64,000 bases of DNA from Pseudomonas marginalis. Lineage in GTDB: Bacteria; Pseudomonadota; Gammaproteobacteria; Pseudomonadales; Pseudomonadaceae. The stretch lies in assembly GCF_900105325.1 (NCBI RefSeq), contig NZ_FNSU01000001.1, positions 310,001 through 374,000 of the forward strand, read 5' to 3'. Both the position numbers and the translations under genes were made by a program. Positions 49,699-58,429 of the stretch are shown here, in pieces (positions within the stretch are counted from its first letter, which is position 1; each line of letters begins with the position of its first letter). The notes below the pieces were generated by a model. It searched no databases. It was given only the letters and a program-made list of their open reading frames with translations, and was not told where the DNA came from.

Positions 49699-50495
49699 TG
49701 CGCAAGACATCTCTTATCGAGAAGGTTCGCCTTTTCGGTCGATCCGGTATCGACATCGTCGAAGTGCTGGGCCGCTCGACGATTTTCCTGTTCCACGCGT
49801 TGCTCGGCCGCGGTGGCATTGGTGGCGGCTTCGGCCTGTTGATCAAGCAGTTGCATTCGGTGGGCGTGATGTCCCTGGTGATCATTGTGGTCTCCGGGGT
49901 GTTCATCGGGATGGTGCTGGCGTTGCAGGGCTTCAATATCCTGTCCAGCTACGGTTCGGAGCAGGCAGTGGGGCAGATGGTTGCCCTGACGCTGCTGCGT
50001 GAGCTGGGGCCGGTCGTGACTGCGTTGCTGTTCGCCGGGCGTGCAGGTTCTGCGTTGACCGCCGAAATCGGCAACATGAAGTCCACCGAGCAGTTGTCCA
50101 GCCTGGAAATGATCGGCGTGGACCCGCTCAAGTACATTGTTGCCCCGCGCCTGTGGGCCGGCTTTATTTCCCTGCCGTTGCTGGCGATGATCTTCAGCGT
50201 GGTCGGTATCTGGGGCGGCTCGTGGGTGGCGGTGGACTGGCTGGGCGTCTATGACGGCTCCTACTGGGCCAACATGCAAAACAGCGTGACCTTCAGCGGT
50301 GACGTGCTCAACGGCATCATAAAGAGCATCGTCTTCGCCTTTGTAGTGACCTGGATCGCCGTATTCCAAGGCTATGACTGTGAGCCCACTTCAGAAGGGA
50401 TCAGTCGCGCCACCACCAAGACCGTTGTGTACGCCTCGTTGGCAGTACTGGGCCTTGACTTCATTTTGACCGCCTTGATGTTTGGAGATTTCTGA
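49698..50495 (+). CDS. mlaE: Phospholipid ABC transporter permease MlaE (Ttg2B)
   Basis: The 265-residue permease has five or six helices and the family's EQxxxLxxxG-like loop in STEQLSSLEMIGVDPLKYI. GLLIKQLHSVGVMSLVIIVV is the first conserved segment and ALTAEIGNMKSTEQ the coupling region. It forms the inner-membrane channel with MlaF, MlaD and MlaB. Confidence 0.96.
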   Translation: MRKTSLIEKVRLFGRSGIDIVEVLGRSTIFLFHALLGRGGIGGGFGLLIKQLHSVGVMSLVIIVVSGVFIGMVLALQGFNILSSYGSEQAVGQMVALTLLRELGPVVTALLFAGRAGSALTAEIGNMKSTEQLSSLEMIGVDPLKYIVAPRLWAGFISLPLLAMIFSVVGIWGGSWVAVDWLGVYDGSYWANMQNSVTFSGDVLNGIIKSIVFAFVVTWIAVFQGYDCEPTSEGISRATTKTVVYASLAVLGLDFILTALMFGDF

Positions 50496-50962
50496 TGCAA
50501 AACCGCACTGTGGAAATCGGTGTCGGCCTTTTCTTGCTGGCTGGCATCCTGGCTTTACTGTTGCTGGCCCTGCGAGTCAGCGGCCTTTCGGCCAGCCCCA
50601 CCGCCGATACTTATAAACTTTACGCGTACTTCGACAATATCGCCGGTTTGACTGTCAGAGCTAAAGTGACCATGGCCGGTGTGACCATCGGCAAGGTCAC
50701 GGCAATCGATCTGGATCGCGACAGCTTCACCGGGCGAGTGACGATGCAACTGGACAAGAAGGTAGATAATCTGCCGACCGACTCCACTGCATCTATCCTC
50801 ACTGCGGGTCTGCTGGGCGAGAAGTACATCGGTGTCAGCGTGGGCGGGGAAACAGCCCTGCTCAAGGATGGCTCGACCATCCACGACACGCAGTCGTCGC
50901 TGGTACTTGAAGACCTGATCGGTAAATTCCTGCTCAATACGGTCAATAAAGACGCCAAATGA
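50495..50962 (+). CDS. mlaD: Phospholipid-binding MCE protein MlaD (Ttg2C)
   Basis: The 155-residue protein has one N-terminal helix (VGLFLLAGILALLLLAL) and a single MCE domain (YFDNIAGLTVRAKVTMAGVTIGKV, then LLGEKYIGVSVGG). MlaD hexamers form the periplasmic ring over MlaE. Its start overlaps the mlaE stop codon by one base. Confidence 0.96.
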   Translation: MQNRTVEIGVGLFLLAGILALLLLALRVSGLSASPTADTYKLYAYFDNIAGLTVRAKVTMAGVTIGKVTAIDLDRDSFTGRVTMQLDKKVDNLPTDSTASILTAGLLGEKYIGVSVGGETALLKDGSTIHDTQSSLVLEDLIGKFLLNTVNKDAK

Positions 50963-50973
50963 GGAATCTGTAC

Positions 50974-51621
50974 ATGATCTCTACCTTGCGACGTGGCCTC
51001 CTGGTACTGCTGGCAGCGCTGCCGTTGATGGCCAACGCAGCGGGTTCTGCGCACGAACTGGTGCAGGACACTACCAACAGGATGTTGGCTGACCTGACTG
51101 CCAATAAAGAGCAGTACAAGCAAGACCCGAGCAAATTCTACGAAGCACTGAATACCATCGTCGGCCCGGTCGTCGATGCTGAAGGTATTTCGCGCAGCAT
51201 CATGACGGTCAAATATTCGCGCAAGGCCACCCCTGCGCAAATGCAGACGTTCCAGGAAAACTTCAAGCGCGGCCTGTTCCAGTTCTATGGCAACGCTTTG
51301 CTTGAGTACAACAACCAGGGCATTACCGTCGCTCCCGCCGGGGATGAGTCGGGCGACCGCACCAGTGTCAACATGAGTGTCAAGGGCAACAATGGTGCCG
51401 TCTACCCTGTGCAGTACACGCTGGAGAAGATCAATGGCGAGTGGAAACTGCGCAATGTGATCATCAATGGCATCAACATCGGCAAGCTGTTCCGTGACCA
51501 GTTCGCCGACGCCATGCAGCGCAATGGCAACGACCTGGACAAAACCATCAATGGTTGGGCCGGTGAAGTCGCCAAGGCCAAGGAAGAGACCGATAAAGCC
51601 GCTGGGAAACCTGCCCAATGA
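50974..51621 (+). CDS. mlaC: Periplasmic phospholipid carrier MlaC (Ttg2D)
   Basis: The 215-residue protein carries phospholipid between MlaA and MlaD. The signal peptide is MISTLRRGLLVLLAALPLMANA. The mature part has the MlaC pattern TTNRMLADLTANKEQYKQDPSKFY and YTLEKINGEWKLRNVIINGINIGKLFR. I choose the ATG at 50974, eight bases after GAGGA; another ATG at 50959 overlaps the mlaD stop codon. Confidence 0.93.
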   Translation: MISTLRRGLLVLLAALPLMANAAGSAHELVQDTTNRMLADLTANKEQYKQDPSKFYEALNTIVGPVVDAEGISRSIMTVKYSRKATPAQMQTFQENFKRGLFQFYGNALLEYNNQGITVAPAGDESGDRTSVNMSVKGNNGAVYPVQYTLEKINGEWKLRNVIINGINIGKLFRDQFADAMQRNGNDLDKTINGWAGEVAKAKEETDKAAGKPAQ

Positions 51622-51923
51622 CCGAGTCGGCTGTTCGTCTCGGCGACGCGGGCGAGCTGTTCCTCAGCGGCGTGCTCGATTACCGCACCGGGCCTGACCT
51701 GCGCAAGCAGGGCCAGGCGCTGATCAAGACCAGCACGGCCCCTGCGTTGGTGCTGGATTGCTCGGCGGTAACCAAGTCCAGCAGTGTCGGCTTGTCGTTG
51801 CTGCTGTGTTTCATGCGCGATGCCGAAGCGGCCAAAAAGTCGGTCACCCTTCGTGCATTGCCCGAAGACATGCGTGAAATCGCCGAAGTTTCCGGTTTGA
51901 CCGAGCTGTTGGCGCATCCTTAA
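51618..51923 (+). CDS. mlaB: STAS-domain protein MlaB
   Basis: The 101-residue STAS protein binds MlaF and is needed for transporter activity. The conserved region is APALVLDCSAVTKSSSVGLSLLLCFMRDA, which includes the SSSVGL turn. It overlaps mlaC by four bases and closes the mla operon; a terminator follows. Confidence 0.93.
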   Translation: MTESAVRLGDAGELFLSGVLDYRTGPDLRKQGQALIKTSTAPALVLDCSAVTKSSSVGLSLLLCFMRDAEAAKKSVTLRALPEDMREIAEVSGLTELLAHP

Positions 51924-51937
51924 TACACATTATCGAT

Positions 51938-51992
51938 AAAGCCCCCCGTCAGAGTCCTGCTATGCGGGGTTCGCAGGCGCGGGGCTTTTTTG
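51938..51992 (+). terminator. Rho-independent terminator after mlaB
   Basis: AAAGCCCC (51938-51945) pairs with GGGGCTTT (51981-51988), followed by TTTT. The loop contains further partial pairing. Confidence 0.75.
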
Positions 51993-52037
51993 TATGATGT
52001 GCGACCCGTGCGCACTGGGCGCCGATAGAGGTTGATC

Positions 52038-52277
52038 ATGCAGGCCCTAGAAGTTAAGAGCTTTCTCGAAGGAAAGCTGCCGGATACGAACGTAGAAGTT
52101 GAAGGCGAAGGCTGCAACTTCCAGCTGAACGTGATTAGCGATGAACTGGCGGCACTCAGCCCGGTCAAGCGTCAGCAGCAGATCTATGCCCATTTGAACC
52201 CGTGGATCACCGATGGCAGCATCCACGCGGTCACTATGAAATTTTTCAGCCGCGCGGCCTGGGCCGAGCGCACCTGA
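52038..52277 (+). CDS. ibaG: BolA-family protein IbaG (YrbA)
   Basis: The 79-residue protein has a BolA/KH-like fold: MQALEVKSFLEGKLPDTNVEVEGEGCNFQLNVIS and the KRQQQIYAHLNPWITDGSIHAVTMK helix. It is linked to iron-sulfur cluster trafficking with monothiol glutaredoxin, and affects acid tolerance. A TTG-ATC precedes the ATG at 52038 but adds nothing recognisable. It is placed between mlaB and murA, the usual order. Confidence 0.93.
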   Translation: MQALEVKSFLEGKLPDTNVEVEGEGCNFQLNVISDELAALSPVKRQQQIYAHLNPWITDGSIHAVTMKFFSRAAWAERT

Positions 52278-52300
52278 GCCCCCAAGGCGTCGAGATTCTT

Positions 52301-53566
52301 ATGGATAAATTGATTATTACCGGCGGTGCCCGCCTTGATGGCGAGATTCGCATTTCCGGTGCGAAAAACTCTGCCTTGCCGATCCTGGCTGCGACCCTGC
52401 TGTGCGATGGCCCTGTGACCGTGGCCAACCTGCCGCACCTGCACGACATCACCACCATGATCGAGCTGTTTGGTCGCATGGGTATCGAGCCGGTAATCGA
52501 CGAAAAGTTGGCCGTCGAAATCGACCCGCGCACCATCAAGACCCTGATCGCCCCGTACGAACTGGTAAAAACCATGCGTGCGTCGATCCTGGTACTGGGC
52601 CCGATGGTCGCTCGTTTCGGCGAAGCCGAAGTCGCATTGCCTGGCGGCTGCGCCATTGGCTCGCGTCCGGTGGACCTGCACATCCGTGGCCTCGAGGCCA
52701 TGGGCGCGACCATCGACGTCGAAGGCGGCTACATCAAGGCCAAGGCTCCGGAGGGCGGCCTGCGTGGCGCCAACTTCTTCTTTGATACCGTCAGTGTGAC
52801 CGGTACCGAGAACATCATGATGGCTGCCGCCCTGGCCAACGGCCGCAGTGTGCTGCAAAACGCTGCGCGCGAGCCTGAAGTGGTCGACCTGGCCAACTTC
52901 CTGATCGCCATGGGTGCCAACATCACCGGCGCCGGCACCGACACCATCACCATCGACGGTGTGAAACGCCTGCACCCGGCCACCTACAAAGTGATGCCGG
53001 ACCGCATCGAGACCGGTACCTACCTGGTTGCTGCCGCCGTCACCGGTGGTCGCGTCAAGGTCAAGGACACCGATCCGACCATCCTGGAAGCGGTCCTGGA
53101 AAAACTGCGCGAAGCCGGTGCCGAAATCACCACCGGTGAAGACTGGATCGAGCTGAACATGCACGGCAAGCGGCCAAAAGCCGTTAACGTGCGTACCGCT
53201 CCGTACCCGGCGTTCCCGACCGACATGCAGGCGCAGTTCATCTCCTTGAACGCCATTGCCGAAGGCACGGGGGCCGTGATCGAGACCATCTTCGAAAACC
53301 GTTTCATGCACGTGTACGAACTGCACCGCATGGGCGCGAAGATCCAGGTCGAAGGCAACACTGCCATCGTGACCGGCACCGAGAAGCTCAAGGGCGCGCC
53401 AGTCATGGCTACCGACCTGCGCGCTTCGGCCAGCCTGGTGATCTCGGCGCTGATCGCCGAAGGCGATACCCTGATCGACCGCATCTACCACATAGACCGT
53501 GGTTACGAGTGCATCGAAGAAAAACTGCAGATGCTCGGCGCGAAAATCCGCCGCGTACCGGGCTAG
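52301..53566 (+). CDS. murA: UDP-N-acetylglucosamine 1-carboxyvinyltransferase MurA
   Basis: The 421-residue enzyme makes the first committed step of peptidoglycan synthesis, using phosphoenolpyruvate. The catalytic cysteine is in LPGGCAIGSRP (residue 117), the fosfomycin target. GAKNSALPILAATLLCDG at residues 20-37 and DLRASASLVISALIAEGDT are further hallmarks. The length is standard. Confidence 0.98.
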   Translation: MDKLIITGGARLDGEIRISGAKNSALPILAATLLCDGPVTVANLPHLHDITTMIELFGRMGIEPVIDEKLAVEIDPRTIKTLIAPYELVKTMRASILVLGPMVARFGEAEVALPGGCAIGSRPVDLHIRGLEAMGATIDVEGGYIKAKAPEGGLRGANFFFDTVSVTGTENIMMAAALANGRSVLQNAAREPEVVDLANFLIAMGANITGAGTDTITIDGVKRLHPATYKVMPDRIETGTYLVAAAVTGGRVKVKDTDPTILEAVLEKLREAGAEITTGEDWIELNMHGKRPKAVNVRTAPYPAFPTDMQAQFISLNAIAEGTGAVIETIFENRFMHVYELHRMGAKIQVEGNTAIVTGTEKLKGAPVMATDLRASASLVISALIAEGDTLIDRIYHIDRGYECIEEKLQMLGAKIRRVPG

Positions 53567-53578
53567 TCCCTCTGCATT

Positions 53579-53677
53579 GTAGGAGCGAGCTTGCTCGCGA
53601 AGAACTCGTGGGCACCGCGTTGAGTCTGAATAAACGCGTTATCGTTGACGTTTTTCGCGAGCAAGCTCGCTCCTACA
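53579..53677. repeat. REPIN, TAGGAGCGAGCTTGCTCGCGA subfamily
   Basis: Arms TGTAGGAGCGAGCTTGCTCG (53579-53598) and its inverse at 53656-53677 flank a 50-60 base spacer. It begins 12 bases after murA. Confidence 0.92.
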
Positions 53678-53778
53678 GACACTGGTTTGTTTCAAATCGA
53701 GGCTGTCATGGCCTCGATCTGTGTCTGGCGCCGTTTGCGACCGGACAGCAATAGCCTGATGAAGGACTGACGTTTCCC

Positions 53779-54414
53779 ATGTTGACCATCGCACTGTCCA
53801 AGGGCCGCATCCTTGACGACACTTTGCCGCTTCTGGCTGAAGCGGGCATCGTGCCGACCGAGAATCCGGACAAGAGCCGCAAGCTGATCATCCCAACGAC
53901 CCAGGACGACGTTCGCCTGCTGATCGTACGGGCTACCGACGTGCCGACCTATGTTGAACATGGCGCGGCCGACCTCGGTGTCGCCGGTAAAGACGTGCTG
54001 ATGGAATACGGCGGCCAAGGCCTGTACGAGCCGCTGGACCTGCGCATTGCCCTGTGCAAGCTGATGACCGCCGGCCGTGTCGGTGATGTCGAGCCTAAAG
54101 GCCGCCTGCGCGTGGCCACCAAGTTCGTCAACGTCGCCAAGCGCTACTACGCCGAGCAAGGCCGCCAGGTCGACATCATCAAGCTCTACGGCTCGATGGA
54201 GCTGGCGCCGCTGATCGGCCTGGCCGACAAGATCATCGACGTGGTCGACACCGGTAACACCCTGCGTGCCAACGGTCTCGAGCCACAGGACTTTATCGCC
54301 GACATCAGCTCTCGGCTGATCGTCAACAAAGCGTCGATGAAGATGCAGCACGCCCGTATCCAGGCGTTGATCGACACCCTGCGCCAGGCAGTGGAGTCTC
54401 GACACCGCGGTTGA
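53779..54414 (+). CDS. hisG: ATP phosphoribosyltransferase catalytic subunit, short form
   Basis: The 211-residue HisG catalyses the first step of histidine synthesis. It is the short HisG(S) type: the C-terminal ACT-like regulatory domain is absent, so activity and feedback by histidine depend on HisZ, which is not in this window. Motifs are MLTIALSKGRILDDTLP, DLGVAGKDVLMEY and the PRPP loop DVVDTGNTLRANGL. The gene lies after the murA REPIN and is followed by a terminator-like hairpin before hisD. Confidence 0.97.
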   Translation: MLTIALSKGRILDDTLPLLAEAGIVPTENPDKSRKLIIPTTQDDVRLLIVRATDVPTYVEHGAADLGVAGKDVLMEYGGQGLYEPLDLRIALCKLMTAGRVGDVEPKGRLRVATKFVNVAKRYYAEQGRQVDIIKLYGSMELAPLIGLADKIIDVVDTGNTLRANGLEPQDFIADISSRLIVNKASMKMQHARIQALIDTLRQAVESRHRG

Positions 54415-54468
54415 CTCACCCGCGTAGCTGAAAAGCTGCGCCCGTCTATCCGCCTCATAGCCAGAATT

Positions 54469-54518
54469 CTCAGGTGCCCAAGCGGAAACGACTGCTAGTT
54501 TAGGGCGCCTGAGTTTTT
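54469..54518 (+). terminator. Terminator-like hairpin between hisG and hisD
   Basis: CTCAGGTGCCC (54469-54479) and GGGCGCCTGAG (54503-54513) pair with one mismatch around a 23-base loop, and TTTTT follows. It starts 55 bases after hisG and ends 25 bases before hisD, so it would end hisG transcription or act as an attenuator of hisDC. Confidence 0.75.
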
Positions 54519-54542
54519 GCCAATTCTATTGAGGCCCTCGCT

Positions 54543-55862
54543 ATGACCACGTCCACTGCAATTGCCCGACTCAACGCTGCCGACCCGGATTTCGCCCATC
54601 ATCTGGATCATCTGCTGAGCTGGGAAAGCGTGTCCGACGACTCGGTCAACCAGCGGGTCCTCGACATTATCAAGGCCGTGCGCGAGCGCGGTGATGCGGC
54701 GCTGGTGGATTTCACCCGGCAGTTCGACGGTCTGGACGTCAAGTCCATGTCCGACCTGATCCTGCCCCGCGAACGCCTGGAACTGGCCCTGACGCGCATC
54801 ACCGCGCCCCAGCGCCAGGCCCTCGAAGTCGCCGCGACCCGAGTGCGCAGCTACCACGAAAAACAGAAGCAGGACTCCTGGAGCTATACCGAGGCTGACG
54901 GCACCGTACTGGGCCAGAAGGTCACGCCCCTGGACCGTGCCGGCTTGTACGTGCCGGGTGGTAAGGCCTCGTACCCCTCGTCGGTGTTGATGAACGCGAT
55001 TCCCGCCAAGGTGGCCGGCGTCACCGAAGTGGTCATGGTGGTACCGACCCCGCGCGGTGAAATCAACGAACTGGTACTGGCTGCCGCCTGCATTGCCGGT
55101 GTCGACCGCGTGTTCACCATCGGCGGTGCCCAAGCGGTTGCCGCCCTGGCTTATGGCACCGAAAGCGTGCCGAAGGTCGACAAGGTGGTCGGCCCCGGCA
55201 ACATCTACGTGGCCACTGCCAAGCGCCACGTGTTCGGCCAGGTCGGTATCGACATGATCGCTGGCCCTTCGGAAATCCTCGTGGTGTGCGACGGCCAGAC
55301 CGACCCGGACTGGATCGCCATGGACCTGTTCTCCCAGGCCGAGCACGATGAGGACGCCCAGGCGATCCTGGTCAGCCCGGACGCCGAGTTCCTCGACAAG
55401 GTCGCCGCCAGCATCAATAAGCTGCTGCCGACCATGGACCGTGCCGAGATCATCGAGAAATCGATCAATGGCCGTGGCGCGCTGATCCTGGTGCGTGACA
55501 TGGAGCAGGCTATCGAAGTGGCCAACCGTATCGCGCCGGAGCACCTGGAGCTGTCCGTGGCCGATCCACAGGCCTGGCTGCCGTCGATTCGCCATGCGGG
55601 TGCGATCTTCATGGGCCGCCACACCAGCGAAGCCCTGGGCGACTACTGCGCCGGCCCCAACCACGTCTTGCCAACCTCTGGCACCGCGCGCTTCTCGTCG
55701 CCGCTGGGGGTGTATGACTTCCAGAAGCGTTCGTCGATCATCTTCTGCTCGCCACAAGGCGCGTCCGAGTTGGGCAAGACCGCCTCGGTGCTGGCCCGTG
55801 GTGAATCCCTGAGCGCCCACGCCCGTAGCGCTGAGTATCGAATCCTGGAAGAGGGGAAATAA
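54543..55862 (+). CDS. hisD: Histidinol dehydrogenase
   Basis: The 439-residue zinc enzyme performs the last two oxidations of histidine synthesis. Conserved features are YVPGGKASYPSSVLMNAIPAKVAGV, VVGPGNIYVATAKRHVFG, DMIAGPSEILVV, and the catalytic histidine segments SQAEHDEDAQ and RIAPEHLELSV. hisC follows after three bases. Confidence 0.97.
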   Translation: MTTSTAIARLNAADPDFAHHLDHLLSWESVSDDSVNQRVLDIIKAVRERGDAALVDFTRQFDGLDVKSMSDLILPRERLELALTRITAPQRQALEVAATRVRSYHEKQKQDSWSYTEADGTVLGQKVTPLDRAGLYVPGGKASYPSSVLMNAIPAKVAGVTEVVMVVPTPRGEINELVLAAACIAGVDRVFTIGGAQAVAALAYGTESVPKVDKVVGPGNIYVATAKRHVFGQVGIDMIAGPSEILVVCDGQTDPDWIAMDLFSQAEHDEDAQAILVSPDAEFLDKVAASINKLLPTMDRAEIIEKSINGRGALILVRDMEQAIEVANRIAPEHLELSVADPQAWLPSIRHAGAIFMGRHTSEALGDYCAGPNHVLPTSGTARFSSPLGVYDFQKRSSIIFCSPQGASELGKTASVLARGESLSAHARSAEYRILEEGK

Positions 55863-55865
55863 CAC

Positions 55866-56918
55866 ATGAGCAAATTCTGGAGCCCCTTCGTCAAGGACCT
55901 CGTGCCTTACGTGCCCGGCGAGCAACCGAAGCTGACCAGGCTGGTCAAGCTCAACACCAATGAAAACCCCTACGGCCCGTCGCCCAAGGCGCTGGCTGCG
56001 ATGCAGGCCGAGTTGAACGACAACCTGCGCCTGTACCCGGACCCCAACAGCGACCTGCTCAAGCAGGCCGTGGCCAAGTACTACGGGATAGACGCCGACA
56101 AGGTGTTCCTCGGTAACGGCTCCGATGAAGTCCTGGCACACATCTTCCACGGCCTGTTCCAGCACGAGCTGCCGTTGCTGTTCCCGGATATCAGCTACAG
56201 CTTCTATCCGGTGTACTGCGGCCTCTACGGCATCAAGTCCGACCCGGTGCCGTTGGACGAGCAGTTCCAGATCCGCGTAGCGGACTACACCAGGCCCAAC
56301 GGCGGGATCATCTTCCCCAACCCGAACGCGCCCACCGGCTGTGTGCTGGCGCTGGACGCCGTGGAGCAGATTCTCAAGGCCAGCCCGGATTCGGTGGTGG
56401 TGGTCGATGAAGCCTATATCGACTTTGGCGGCGAAACAGCCATCAGCCTGGTGGACCGCTACCCGAACCTGCTGGTGACCCAGACCCTGTCCAAATCGCG
56501 CTCACTGGCCGGTTTGCGCGTGGGCCTGGCCGTGGGCCACCCGGACCTCATCGAGGCGCTGGAGCGGGTCAAGAACAGCTTCAACTCCTATCCGCTGGAT
56601 CGCCTGGCGATTGTCGGCGCGGCGGCGGCGTTCGAGGACCGGGAGTACTTCGAGAAGACGTGCCGGTTGGTCATCGACAGTCGCGACCAATTGGTCGCGC
56701 AACTGGAAGGCAAGGGCTTTGAAGTGCTGCCGTCAGCAGCCAACTTCATCTTTGCCCGCCACCCACGGCACGACGCAGCCGGCCTGGCGGCCAAGCTGCG
56801 TGAGCAAGGGGTGATCGTGCGGCACTTCAAACAGGAGCGGATTGCCCAGTTCCTGCGGATCAGCATCGGTACGCCGGAGCAGAACCAGGCGCTGATCGAT
56901 GGGTTGGGTGAGCTCTAA
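55866..56918 (+). CDS. hisC: Histidinol-phosphate aminotransferase
   Basis: The 350-residue PLP enzyme transfers an amino group to imidazole acetol phosphate. The PLP lysine is in TLSKSRSLAGLRVG (about residue 213), with NPNAPTG (about 152), VDEAYIDFGGE (about 182) and the C-terminal arginine segment FLRISIGTPEQN. It ends the hisD-hisC pair. Pseudomonads often have a second hisC elsewhere. Confidence 0.95.
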   Translation: MSKFWSPFVKDLVPYVPGEQPKLTRLVKLNTNENPYGPSPKALAAMQAELNDNLRLYPDPNSDLLKQAVAKYYGIDADKVFLGNGSDEVLAHIFHGLFQHELPLLFPDISYSFYPVYCGLYGIKSDPVPLDEQFQIRVADYTRPNGGIIFPNPNAPTGCVLALDAVEQILKASPDSVVVVDEAYIDFGGETAISLVDRYPNLLVTQTLSKSRSLAGLRVGLAVGHPDLIEALERVKNSFNSYPLDRLAIVGAAAAFEDREYFEKTCRLVIDSRDQLVAQLEGKGFEVLPSAANFIFARHPRHDAAGLAAKLREQGVIVRHFKQERIAQFLRISIGTPEQNQALIDGLGEL

Positions 56919-56937
56919 GCCACACTGAAGATCAAAA

Positions 56938-57135
56938 AATGTGGGAGGGGGCTTGCCCTAATGCCAGTCAGTTAAGCGTACATCGCCTCCTGTAGGAGCG
57001 AGCTTGCTCGCGAAAAACGTCAACGATAACGCGTGCTTCCTGAATGAGCGCGGCGCCTGTGAGTTTTTCGCGAGCAAGCTCGCTCCTACAAAAAGCCTTA
57101 ACTGACTGGCATTAGGGCTTGCCCCCTCCCACATT
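56938..57135. repeat. Nested REP elements downstream of hisC
   Basis: An outer inverted repeat of about 39 bases (56938-56976 and 57096-57135) carries the GTGGGAGGGGGC REP sequence and the flanking ATGCCAGTCAGTTAAG. Inside it lies a complete REPIN of the TAGGAGCGAGC type (arms from 56991 and ending at 57090). The whole forms a large cruciform-like structure between convergent hisC and uraA. Confidence 0.9.
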
Positions 57136-57152
57136 AGGTTCTGCCATATGTG

Positions 57153-58427
57153 TTAGATCAGCGGCTCATCCGGCTTCTTGTTCTTCCAGCCATCATTGCC
57201 CGGCAGCAACAGGTTCAGGCCAATCGCTACCACCGCACACAGGGCAATGCCTTTCAGGCCGAAGTCATCCGGACCGGTCCCGGTTCCCACCAGCACCCCA
57301 CCAATCCCGAACACCAGGGTCACCGACACAATCACCAGATTGCGCGCTTCACCCAGGTCGATCCTGTGGCGGATCAAGGTGTTCATCCCCACCGCGGCAA
57401 TCGAGCCGAACAGCAGGCACAGGATCCCGCCCATCACCGGCACCGGGATGCTTTGCAGCAGTGCGCCGAATTTGCCGATGAACGCCAGGCTGATGGCAAA
57501 CACTGCCGCCCAGGTCATGATCTTTGGGTTGTAGTTCTTGGTCAGCATCACCGCGCCCGTCACTTCGGCGTAGGTGGTGTTCGGCGGGCCGCCAAACAGG
57601 CCGGCGGCCGTGGTGGCGATCCCGTCACCGAGCAGGGTGCGGTGAAGGCCAGGCTTCTTCAGGTAGTCGCGACCGGTCACGCTGCCCACCGCAATCACGC
57701 CGCCGATGTGTTCGATCGCCGGGGCCAGGGCCACTGGGACGATAAACAGGATCGCCTGCCAGTTGAACTCCGGCGCGGTGAAGTGGGGCAGGGCGAACCA
57801 CGGGGCGGCGGCGATCTTCGCCGTGTCGACCACGCCGAAGTAGAACGCCATGGCAAAGCCCACCAGCACGCCGGAGATGATCGGCACCAGGCGGAAGATA
57901 CCCTTGCCGAACACCGCGACGATCAACGTGGTCAGCAGCGCCGGCATCGAGATCATCATCGCCGTCTGGTAATGAATCAACTCGGCGCCATCGCCGGATT
58001 TACCCATCGCCATGTTCGCGGCAATCGGTGCCATGGCCAGGCCGATGGAAATGATCACCGGGCCGATCACCACGGGTGGCAGCAGGCGGTCGATGAAACC
58101 GGTGCCTTTGATCTTCACGGCCAGGCCGAGGAAGGTATAGACAAAACCGGCCGCCATCACCCCGCCCATGGTCGCTGCGAGGCCGAACTGGCCCTTGGCA
58201 AGAATGATCGGGGTAATGAAGGCAAAGCTCGACGCCAGGAAGACCGGCACCTGCCGCCCTGTCACCAGTTGGAACAACAGCGTGCCCAGGCCGGCGGTGA
58301 ACAGGGCGACGTTTGGATCAAGACCTGTGATCAGTGGCATCAACACCAGCGCGCCAAATGCTACGAAGAGCATCTGTGCGCCAGACAGGATCTGGCGCCA
58401 AAGCGGGTCGTTGAATTCATCCTGCAT
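57153..58427 (-). CDS. uraA: Uracil permease (NCS2/NAT family)
   Basis: The 424-residue transporter has about fourteen membrane segments and imports uracil with protons. It has LVTGRQVPVFLASSFAFITP in the N-terminal half, the NAT signature region around PPNTTYAEVTGAVMLTKNYNPK and an AIEHIGGVIAVG helix. I choose the ATG at 58427, spaced nine bases from AAGGA; a GTG two codons upstream overlaps the upp stop codon. It is cotranscribed with upp, its salvage partner. Confidence 0.94.
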   Translation of the reverse strand: MQDEFNDPLWRQILSGAQMLFVAFGALVLMPLITGLDPNVALFTAGLGTLLFQLVTGRQVPVFLASSFAFITPIILAKGQFGLAATMGGVMAAGFVYTFLGLAVKIKGTGFIDRLLPPVVIGPVIISIGLAMAPIAANMAMGKSGDGAELIHYQTAMMISMPALLTTLIVAVFGKGIFRLVPIISGVLVGFAMAFYFGVVDTAKIAAAPWFALPHFTAPEFNWQAILFIVPVALAPAIEHIGGVIAVGSVTGRDYLKKPGLHRTLLGDGIATTAAGLFGGPPNTTYAEVTGAVMLTKNYNPKIMTWAAVFAISLAFIGKFGALLQSIPVPVMGGILCLLFGSIAAVGMNTLIRHRIDLGEARNLVIVSVTLVFGIGGVLVGTGTGPDDFGLKGIALCAVVAIGLNLLLPGNDGWKNKKPDEPLI

Positions 58428-58429
58428 GC

